Assembly: GCA_964442355.1 (NCBI GenBank)
Contig: CAYTZS010000237.1
Location: 1-7,263, forward strand
Reading direction: 5' to 3'
Origin: UBA6168 sp964442355
GTDB lineage: Bacteria; Bacteroidota; Bacteroidia; Chitinophagales; Saprospiraceae
DNA length: 7,263 nucleotides
Numbering within the stretch: position 1 is the first letter of the stretch; the number at the start of each line of letters is the position of its first letter. The position numbers and the translations under genes were made by a program. Positions 1 through 5,877 of this stretch are shown here, one piece after another. A model generated the notes under the pieces. That model was not told the DNA's origin and made no database searches. It saw only the letters and a program-made list of their open reading frames with translations.

Positions 1-943
1 TGCCCGTGACGCCACTCTGTGTGGTTGGCAGTGCGATGGGCGGCTCATTTTCGCAAATGGAGGCCGGAATGCCTGAAATGACAGGCGTAGTTTCCGGGGT
101 GACGTTGATGGTGGTGGTTGCTGGGGTGGCACACTGTCCAACATTTGGGGTAAAGGTGAGCGTGATGTTTCCGCTCAATCCATTGGGGTCGAAGTTGTTG
201 CTGGTCACGCCCTGTCCAGACCAGTTGCCCGTGACGCCACTCTGTGTGGTTGGCAGTGCGATGGGCGGCTCATTTTCGCAGATGGATGCAGGAATGCCAC
301 TGATGATAGGAGTGGTCGCAGGGTTGACTGTAATGGATGTGTTCGCTAGCTCGGTACAGGGGGCGGTTGCCAGAAATGTCAAAACAACGTTCCCACTCTG
401 GCCAGTTGGGTCGAAACTACTGCCTGATACACCAGGGCCAGACCAGGTGCCCGTTGGGTACATGGGGTCCTGCAAAGTTGTAAGGTCAAGGTTGGGGTCG
501 GTTTCGCATAATGTTGCTGTTCCTAGTGAGGGTGTTTCGGTAGGGTCAACGGTTACCTGAAGGGTATTTGTGGTGGCGCACTGTCCGGGGGTTGGGGCGA
601 AAGTGAGGGTGTGGTTGCCAACTCCAGCTGCCGCAGGGTCGAAGAAATTTCCTGCTACCCCCGGCCCGCTCCAGTTCCCATTTATGCCGCTGTTGATGGT
701 AGAAAGTGCCAATCCCAAATCGTTGGTACAGAAGGGGCCGATTGGCGTCAACACTGGTAGGATTGGCTCGTTGATGGTGACATCCATCGTGGTCGGTAGC
801 CCGCATTGACCCACGTTTGGGGTGAAAGTCGCCGTGATAGTATTGCCACCTTGTCCAGTTGGATTGATGGTGCTTGGGTTCCATGTGCCTGTGATGCCGT
901 TGTTGGAAGTGGTGGGTAGCACGACGGGGGCATCCAGTTCGCA
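1..943 (-). repeat. Tandem Ig-like repeat array, four complete units plus a partial fifth
   Basis: Reading the minus-strand protein, units start at a conserved Cys whose codon begins at 943, 730, 508, 280 and 55. Unit lengths are therefore 71, 74, 76 and 75 residues, followed by a truncated fifth unit. Sequence similarity between neighbours rises toward the left: the first units share only the skeleton G-x-W-S-G-x-G-V, F-D-P and L-T-F. In contrast, the junctions leading into units 4 and 5 are nearly identical even in DNA (1-73 against 226-298, offset 225 bp, 70 of 73 bases matching, the first 55 identical). This pattern fits recent duplication or gene conversion at the distal end of an older array. 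Confidence 0.85.
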
Positions 944-1627
944 GAGCGGCCCGACCGGGTTGAAGGTTGGGGTAGGCGCAGTAGTGCCGTTCACCACCAC
1001 GTTGTCGAAATAGTAGTACTCTGCGTTGGCCTTATTTGCTGCGAAGACCCGTATTTGGAGCGTATTTCCATTGAGTCCGGTCACAGAGAGCGTACCAGAA
1101 GCAGGTCCGCAGATGTAGCCGAACTGTATCCACCCACCTCCGTTCAAGCTGTACTCTGCCACGATTTGGTCATGCCCGTTGTCAACGGCTGGGTCGTTCA
1201 TGCAGGCAAAGACTGGCCCACCAGCGGAGCATTCAAAGGTGCCAACTGACGACACATCCATCGTGATTCCCACGTTGCAAAACCCAGCAATATTGATGCT
1301 TTCCGACTGCCAGCCATTGTCGTTCCCACCGCCACCAAAGGTTGGACAACAAGGCGCTCCTTCAATATCGTTGCAGGTGAAAGCTCCCGCCCAAACGCCC
1401 CACTGGCTGGCCCCTGGGCCGAGGTTGATGTTACCTCCATCGTCACAGTCGGTGGCATAGGAAGTCCATTTGGGCGGTGCATTGACCGTCGCATCTGCGT
1501 AGGTGTTGAAGTCTTCTACCCAGATTTGGGCGTGGATATTGGCGTTGCGCAAGCAAAGGAGAAGAAACAGTAAGCTGCTGCGAAGTACCACTACGGTGAG
1601 CGGACGGGAATGCCTTTTAGCCATCAT
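1..1627 (-). CDS. Large secreted Ig-like repeat protein, C-terminus beyond the left edge
   Basis: This reading frame is open on the minus strand from ATG at 1627 (a second in-frame ATG is at 1624) to the window edge with no stop: 542 residues, 3' partial. Residues 1-34 form a signal peptide (basic start, LLFLLLCL core, end at NIHAQ). Residues 35-228 start WVEDFNTY, are rich in Cys, Gly and aromatics, and look like a jelly-roll/MAM- or CBM-like domain; I cannot name the family. From residue 229 come tandem Ig-like units beginning C-E-x-(E/D), with G-x-W-S-G-(P/Q)-G-V, F-D-P, L-T-F and usually G-Q-C. Two Cys per unit could form a disulfide. Such repeats are typical of T9SS-exported adhesins and gliding-associated proteins of Bacteroidota, so surface or extracellular location is inferred. 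The sorting domain that would confirm this would lie off the window. An adhesive or structural role is likely; no catalytic motif is visible. Confidence 0.85.
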   Translation of the reverse strand, partial: MMAKRHSRPLTVVVLRSSLLFLLLCLRNANIHAQIWVEDFNTYADATVNAPPKWTSYATDCDDGGNINLGPGASQWGVWAGAFTCNDIEGAPCCPTFGGGGNDNGWQSESINIAGFCNVGITMDVSSVGTFECSAGGPVFACMNDPAVDNGHDQIVAEYSLNGGGWIQFGYICGPASGTLSVTGLNGNTLQIRVFAANKANAEYYYFDNVVVNGTTAPTPTFNPVGPLCELDAPVVLPTTSNNGITGTWNPSTINPTGQGGNTITATFTPNVGQCGLPTTMDVTINEPILPVLTPIGPFCTNDLGLALSTINSGINGNWSGPGVAGNFFDPAAAGVGNHTLTFAPTPGQCATTNTLQVTVDPTETPSLGTATLCETDPNLDLTTLQDPMYPTGTWSGPGVSGSSFDPTGQSGNVVLTFLATAPCTELANTSITVNPATTPIISGIPASICENEPPIALPTTQSGVTGNWSGQGVTSNNFDPNGLSGNITLTFTPNVGQCATPATTTINVTPETTPVISGIPASICENEPPIALPTTQSGVTG

Positions 1628-1654
1628 CAATCTTGTTTTGGGCAAATGTTTGCG

Positions 1655-1662
1655 CAAAGGTA
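1655..1662 (-). promoter_or_regulatory. Candidate -7 box for the repeat-protein gene
   Basis: On the minus strand the bases read TACCTTTG, an exact match to the Bacteroidota sigma-factor -7 consensus TAnnTTTG. It ends 27 bases before the ATG at 1627, leaving a leader of about 20 bases. No TTG was found at the expected -33 distance, so only half of the usual promoter is present. The match is short and could be chance. Confidence 0.35.
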
Positions 1663-1736
1663 AAACAATGAAACGGGGTGCGGGTGGGCTTTAGCGTTAA
1701 GTGGGGATGAAATTTGGAGTGGGCAAGGTGGGCGTT

Positions 1737-1796
1737 GTGAGCGGGTGAGTGAGCAACAAAACACCTCGAATTGCTTACTCACCCGCTTACTTTTTT
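1737..1796 (+). terminator. Hairpin with T-tract, plus-strand polarity
   Basis: Arms at 1737-1756 and 1771-1790 form a 20-bp stem around a 14-base loop, followed at once by six T (1791-1796) on the plus strand. In plus-strand RNA all 20 positions pair, two as G-U wobble. In minus-strand RNA the same two positions become A-C mismatches and no T-tract follows. The element is therefore best as a rho-independent terminator of rightward transcription, yet it sits directly after the stop codon of the minus-strand gene ending at 1798. It may still act as a weaker or bidirectional 3' end for that gene. Confidence 0.55.
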
Positions 1797-1797
1797 C

Positions 1798-2808
1798 CTA
1801 AAGGGTCAGCAAGAACCCAATCGTAAAGTTGGCGTCCCAGTCAAACACGAATGTTTTGCAGCCAGTGGCATCGGCGATGGCCTTGTAGATGTTGAGGCCG
1901 GCTTTTTGCTTTTCGCCATCGGCTTTGTAGTCGCCGGGGGCTTTCAGCACGGTGTAGCGTTCCTTGCCGTTGCGGCCCTGCTTGGCCAGTTCAAACGGAA
2001 CGCCACCGATGATGAAGCAGGTTTCCCGTTGTGCCGAAGGTACGCCTTTTGCCATGGCGGCGGCGTTTTGGTAAGCTGCATCGTCGGTGATGTTGTTCTG
2101 AAAATACTTGGCTCCGTAAGCTTCCTTTGCCATGATGGCATTGCCCTGCAACCAGGAGATTTTGGTGTTGCCGGAGCCGATGTCCACGACAAATGCCTTG
2201 TCGTTGAAGCTGGAGGGCAATACGCATTTCAGTGCTAATTGACCCTCCTTTTCAGGTGTCACGGTGTTCACGAAGTAGCCCATCTTCTTCAGCACGGCGA
2301 TGATTTTCTTGGTGACCTCCACCTTTTGCGCCCCTGAGCTGATGACGAAGTGGATGTCCTTGCCACCCACGCCGAATGCCAGCATGTTGGAGATGTAATT
2401 TTTAAGTCCAGCAGTCACTTCGGCATCGTTGGTCATGCTCTCGTACACGAGGCTGCTGCCGTAGTCGGCTTTTTCCAGCTTCCAATTCTTCTGGTCGTCC
2501 ACTTTGATGATAAAGGAATTGAAGCCAGTGGCGCCAAGTTCTACCACGCCCTTGAGCTTGCCGTTTACAGGCTCAGGTGAAGTATAGTTGAAGCTTTGCG
2601 TCGTCGTAGTTGTGCCACTGTTGTCGGTGGGAGGGGCAGTTTCCGTTTCGGTGGTGGCTGGTTCTTCCGGTGTTGTAGTGGTCGTTTCTGTGTTGGTGGT
2701 CGAGCCACCGCCAATCACACCTGGGAAAAAATGCTTCACCCCAAAGAAGATGGCAGCCACGATGGCCATGACGATGAGGATTCTTGCAAAAGGAGTTAAT
2801 CTTGACAT
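1798..2808 (-). CDS. Membrane-anchored Ppx/GppA-like (ASKHA-fold) domain protein
   Basis: 336 residues. Residues 8-30 are one hydrophobic segment preceded by two Arg (MSRLTPFAR), predicting an N-in/C-out signal anchor. Residues 31-75 are a Thr/Glu/Pro-rich linker. Residues 83-336 resemble the N-terminal ATPase-like domain of Ppx/GppA phosphatases in collinear order: phosphate-1-like VELGATGFNSFII (89-101), VISSGAQK (155-162), TPEKEGQLAL (184-193) at the place of the family's S-G-x-E-E-A-R-L motif, phosphate-2 VVDIGSGNTKIS (207-218, family norm D-I-G-G-G-S), YGAKYF (231-236), and a late GG at 268-269. There is no C-terminal HD-like domain as in full Ppx/GppA enzymes. The odd feature is that this fold, usually cytoplasmic and ATP- or phosphate-linked, appears to face the periplasm. 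Activity (polyphosphate or nucleotide binding, or scaffold only) is not resolved. A start at 2808 gives the anchor and needs no alternative. Confidence 0.7.
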   Translation of the reverse strand: MSRLTPFARILIVMAIVAAIFFGVKHFFPGVIGGGSTTNTETTTTTPEEPATTETETAPPTDNSGTTTTTQSFNYTSPEPVNGKLKGVVELGATGFNSFIIKVDDQKNWKLEKADYGSSLVYESMTNDAEVTAGLKNYISNMLAFGVGGKDIHFVISSGAQKVEVTKKIIAVLKKMGYFVNTVTPEKEGQLALKCVLPSSFNDKAFVVDIGSGNTKISWLQGNAIMAKEAYGAKYFQNNITDDAAYQNAAAMAKGVPSAQRETCFIIGGVPFELAKQGRNGKERYTVLKAPGDYKADGEKQKAGLNIYKAIADATGCKTFVFDWDANFTIGFLLTL

Positions 2809-2869
2809 GGTTGTGCTGTTTTTTGTTTTTGAAAATTAGCGCAATGGTAAGGCTTTTTGGCCGAATTTC

Positions 2870-2879
2870 TTGACGTCAA
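2870..2879. promoter_or_regulatory. Perfect 10-bp palindrome, possible operator
   Basis: TTGACGTCAA is a perfect inverted repeat centred about 66 bases upstream of the start at 2808, in the 113-bp gap between the exporter stop and the anchored ASKHA-protein start. Its symmetry and position suit a dimeric regulator of the gene at 1798-2808. A weak -7-like TAATTTTC lies at 2831-2838 on the minus strand, without a -33 partner at the right distance. A 10-bp palindrome can occur by chance, so the role is tentative. A weak inverted repeat (2859-2867 with 2910-2920) encloses it and might serve as the 3' end of the exporter transcript, but no T-tract follows. Confidence 0.3.
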
Positions 2880-2921
2880 TGCATGATTTTAGCGGAAGTG
2901 CTGCTCGGGAATTCTTGGCCT

Positions 2922-4022
2922 TTAACCGGCAATTGACACCCCAATCAGTTTTCCAATTCCGAAGGTGATGGCCGCCGCCGCTAAGCCAAAAATGACCTGC
3001 CGGAATCCAGAATACCACACAGTTTTGCCTGTGAACAAGGTAATAGCCGCACCAATCAGAAAAAGCCCAATGCCGCTCAAGGCAGTGCTAATCAGCACTG
3101 CCTTCATGCCTCCCGCAAAGAAAAATGGCAGCACCGGAATAATGGCACCCACAGCAAACAGCACAAACGAAGTGATGGCCGCTTCCATCGCTGAACCCTT
3201 CAGGTCTTCGGCATTGATGCCGAGTTCTTCTTTTACCAGCACTTCGTGAGCCTGCTCCTTGTTTGAAATGATGTCATTGGCCATTTGCCTCGACTGCTCC
3301 ACTGGGATGCCTTTGGACTGGTAAATCAGCGCCAGTTCTTGTGCTTCGCCTGCTGGATTGGCTTCCAATTCTTCCATTTCCAGCTGCATTTGGTTTTCGT
3401 GCAATTCCTGCGAGCTTTTTACCGAAATCCACTCGCCCAAAGCCATGGACAATGCTCCTGCCAACAACCCCGCCATGCCTGCAAGCAGTACCTCGCTTTG
3501 CCCGCTGGTGGCACCAGCTATGCCCATCACTAAACTGAAATTGGAGACCAGTCCATCGTTGCCTCCCAGCACTGCTGCCCGCAGGGCATTTCCACCCACC
3601 GAACGGTGGCGCTTCTCAAACCTTGCCAAGTTGGTACCTGAAATCTTCGAACTGGTATTCAGGATATTCTTGAGGATGGTCACGTGGGCTGTGTCGGAGA
3701 TGGAGCTTGTAGCCTGCCCCTTCTGCTTGGCATGTTGGATAGCCGAGGAGATGCTTTTTTCGGTGTCCAGTAGTACGCCTAGCACATAATCGTAACCCAT
3801 CAATTTCCCGATGGATTTTAACACCCTGGCCCGCCGGGAAGGAGGCGGCATCTTGGCAATGTCCAAATTGTTTTTCTTCATAAAAGCCAGTGCATGGCCA
3901 TGTTCTATCTCGCTCATCTGGCGAAAGACGCTGGCCACGTTGGCATCTGGCTCGTTGTCGGCGAGTACTTGGTAGAGAAAACTGGCGTCAATCTCGGTCT
4001 GGATATTTTTTGTACTTGCCAT
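2922..4022 (-). CDS. Ferritin-like/VIT1-CCC1 fusion, probable Fe2+/Mn2+ exporter (MbfA-like)
   Basis: 366 residues from ATG at 4022. The frame is open to an ATG at 4130, but that start would add 36 unrelated residues and overlap the upstream gene by 91 bases; the ferritin-like domain begins right after Met at 4022. Residues 5-120 form the ferritin/rubrerythrin-like domain: E10, ExxH at 40-43 (EHGH), E88, and DTAH at 110-113 where ExxH is expected. Residues 145 onward form the VIT1/CCC1 transporter: GGNDGLVSNFSLVMG (153-167) and SMALGEWISVKSSQE (192-206) are the hallmark first and second membrane helices, 207-278 is the Glu/Met-rich cytoplasmic metal-binding segment, and further helices lie at about 283-303, 306-330 and 340-362. 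In the family, bacterial members export ferrous iron or manganese from the cytoplasm, with the ferritin-like part thought to bind metal. Which metal is moved here cannot be read from sequence. It starts 17 bp after the stop of the secreted propeller gene, suggesting co-transcription. Confidence 0.9.
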   Translation of the reverse strand: MASTKNIQTEIDASFLYQVLADNEPDANVASVFRQMSEIEHGHALAFMKKNNLDIAKMPPPSRRARVLKSIGKLMGYDYVLGVLLDTEKSISSAIQHAKQKGQATSSISDTAHVTILKNILNTSSKISGTNLARFEKRHRSVGGNALRAAVLGGNDGLVSNFSLVMGIAGATSGQSEVLLAGMAGLLAGALSMALGEWISVKSSQELHENQMQLEMEELEANPAGEAQELALIYQSKGIPVEQSRQMANDIISNKEQAHEVLVKEELGINAEDLKGSAMEAAITSFVLFAVGAIIPVLPFFFAGGMKAVLISTALSGIGLFLIGAAITLFTGKTVWYSGFRQVIFGLAAAAITFGIGKLIGVSIAG

Positions 4023-4039
4023 GTTTGATATTTTTTGCG

Positions 4040-5695
4040 TTAAAGCTTTAAAATCCTCCCCCCACCTATCGCTCCTCCATTTGCTGTCAACCGGAAAAAG
4101 TATAATCCTGACAAAGCATGGCTTTGCCATTCCATCACATTGTCGCCAGCAGGTGATTCCATGTTGGTCAAGGTTTCTACCCTGCGGCCCATTCCATCCA
4201 AAATCTCAATTTGCACGAAAGCAGGTTGTGGTAATGAGAAATGGAAGGAAATAACCTCAGAAAATGGGTTAGGTACACCATGCACATCAGCTTTTCCTGG
4301 AATCAAATCACTTGTGGTTGAAGCCAAATCCGGCACGATAAAACTGTAAAAAATATCCTCTTCGCCGTTGAAGGTGGCAGCCCAAGCGAGATGTGCCCCC
4401 GTGTTGTCGGAGCGCTGGTGGTTGTAGTCGCCAATTTTCTGCTGGTTCGGCCAACCGAGGTGCGGGTCGAAGGGGTCGCTGAGTGCCTCGTTGGGCGACC
4501 AAGTGAGGCCGCCGTCCATGGAATACGAGTAGTAAAGTCGGGAGAGGTAGGTGCCAGGGTGGTCACGGGTGTCGAACCAAGTGGCATCCAAGCGACCATT
4601 CGGGGCTACGCTCAAGCTGCCGAACCACTGCCACTCCCCAGCTTCGGCATCGTCGTTGATGCGGATGGGGGTACTCCATGTGAGCCCGCCGTCGGTACTG
4701 CGGGAGAGGATGATGTCGGCGGGGTCGTTATTGCTGGTCACCGTAGCCAGCAAATAAACGTTTCCGTGAGAGGAGCCACCGGAGTTGTCCACGTCAATCC
4801 ACGCTTGACCAAGCATCCCGCTGGGGTTGGGGCCGTCGTAAATGGCGAGGTCGCCGCCGAGGTCCACGTTTTGAACGATGTCCCAAGTCAGCGGCTGCCC
4901 AACCGTGCCCGGTTCGTTCGATTTCAGCACCACGAAGCCGCCAGAAGGCCCGCCGCCGCAGGCGTACAGCTCACCTGCCGGACTGACGACGAGCGTGCCA
5001 CGGGTAGGGTCGTCCACCAGTTGTTCGCAGGGCAGGTAGGTCTGTCCATCATCGAGGGAGCGGGTCAACCCACCCACACAGCTTGAAATGCCCGTTTTCC
5101 AGAAGGCGTAAACATTGCCGTTGGTTGTTCCGTCCGTACGGTCAATGGCCATCCACTGCTTGTCGCCGCCATGTGCAAACACGCCACTGCCCCAAGTATT
5201 GCTGCCTGCATCGGACTTGAACACGTGGCAGAGGTATTCCCCCGTGCTGTTGCTGAGGCTGTTGTAAAAAAAGTTGCCCTCGGTATCCGAGTCGAGCACG
5301 GGGTCGGAGCGGAATACACCCGGCTCGATGGGGCCGGGAAAGTTCCAGTTTTCGCCCGCATTGAACGTGAAGGCGAAGCCTGCCTGCCGGAAGTTGCTGG
5401 CGATGGTTTCGAAATGCCGCCAACCGATGGCCATGCGGTCGGGGTTGGTTGGGTCAATGACGAGGGAGGGCTCGTTGGCCGCATCGCCAAGGATATTTTG
5501 CCCGGCATCGTCCACGTTCACTTGCCGGATGCTGAAGCCTGTGCCATCGAGGCGGTAGGGTGGGGAAGTGGGCCGACCTTCACGGGGCACTTGGATGTAC
5601 GGGTCATCCTGCTGCTCGGAGTAGGTAAACGGCTTTTTTTGCGCTTGCACAAAAATGGGGGGCAACAGGCAGAGTAAAGCGGTGATGTGCTTCAT
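4040..5695 (-). CDS. T9SS-secreted sialidase-fold (Asp-box) beta-propeller protein
   Basis: 551 residues from ATG at 5695, chosen because it begins a clear signal peptide (MKHITALLCLLPPIFVQAQ); an in-frame ATG at 5800 would place 35 polar residues before it. The body carries four Asp-box-type motifs: FNAGENW (111-117), SLDDGQTY (213-220), STDGGLTW (333-340) and SMDGGLTW (392-399), spaced as blades of a sialidase/BNR-type propeller. EPSLVIDPTNPDRMAIGW (75-92) is a typical first-blade motif of such secreted proteins. Residues 474-551 form a T9SS type A sorting domain: PNPFSE, VQIEILDGMGRRV, LSGLYFFRL and a basic end (GGRILKL). The protein should be exported across the outer membrane and processed or anchored there. 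No F/YRIP motif, the usual sialidase arginine marker, is present, so sialidase activity should not be assumed. It lies just upstream of the metal exporter. Confidence 0.85.
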   Translation of the reverse strand: MKHITALLCLLPPIFVQAQKKPFTYSEQQDDPYIQVPREGRPTSPPYRLDGTGFSIRQVNVDDAGQNILGDAANEPSLVIDPTNPDRMAIGWRHFETIASNFRQAGFAFTFNAGENWNFPGPIEPGVFRSDPVLDSDTEGNFFYNSLSNSTGEYLCHVFKSDAGSNTWGSGVFAHGGDKQWMAIDRTDGTTNGNVYAFWKTGISSCVGGLTRSLDDGQTYLPCEQLVDDPTRGTLVVSPAGELYACGGGPSGGFVVLKSNEPGTVGQPLTWDIVQNVDLGGDLAIYDGPNPSGMLGQAWIDVDNSGGSSHGNVYLLATVTSNNDPADIILSRSTDGGLTWSTPIRINDDAEAGEWQWFGSLSVAPNGRLDATWFDTRDHPGTYLSRLYYSYSMDGGLTWSPNEALSDPFDPHLGWPNQQKIGDYNHQRSDNTGAHLAWAATFNGEEDIFYSFIVPDLASTTSDLIPGKADVHGVPNPFSEVISFHFSLPQPAFVQIEILDGMGRRVETLTNMESPAGDNVMEWQSHALSGLYFFRLTANGGAIGGGRILKL

Positions 5696-5877
5696 ATTGT
5701 TTGTTTTGGGGTGAAGGTATTGAACATTTTTAATGATTTGACCATTGCTAAAATGACTTTTGACAGGATTTGTCCTCAATTGTCGTTCAATTAGCGGCAT
5801 TTGTTAATTCACCCGAATCAATTGCTTGGCAGGGCCGTACTTCCTACCTTGCCAACTCATTTTTGAAATATAATCTT
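5696..5877. promoter_or_regulatory. Divergent intergenic promoter region
   Basis: This 182-bp AT-richer stretch separates the divergently transcribed starts at 5695 (minus) and 5878 (plus) and must hold promoters for both. For the plus gene, TTG at 5822-5824 and TACCTTGC at 5845-5852, spaced by 20 bases, approximate the Bacteroidota -33/-7 pair TTG and TAnnTTTG, ending 25 bases before the ATG. For the minus gene no convincing -7 box was found; TACCTTCA near 5712-5719 is a poor match. No Shine-Dalgarno sequence precedes either start. Confidence 0.4.

Noticed and set aside
1..300. CRISPR-like or mobile repeat
   Set aside because: The periodicity is 225 bp, in frame, and explained by protein repeat units; no spacers or inverted ends.
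6..560. 184-residue plus-strand open frame
   Set aside because: It lies antisense to the repeat-protein gene and its internal repetition merely mirrors the 225-bp repeats; the minus-strand frame has a signal peptide and recognisable Ig-like motifs.
1771..2238. 155-residue plus-strand open frame
   Set aside because: Antisense to the ASKHA-protein gene, begins inside the terminator hairpin, and shows no domain.
4023..4130. Longer N-terminus for the ferritin-VIT exporter
   Set aside because: The added 36 residues overlap the propeller gene in another frame and do not belong to the ferritin-like domain.
4391..5086. 231-residue plus-strand open frame
   Set aside because: Antisense shadow of the high-GC propeller gene; no start context, signal peptide or family resemblance.
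5696..5800. Longer N-terminus for the propeller protein
   Set aside because: It would bury the signal peptide behind 35 polar residues and run into the divergent promoter region.
5770..5877. Longer N-terminus for the SprB-repeat protein
   Set aside because: The signal peptide begins at the ATG at 5878; the upstream part contains the likely promoter.
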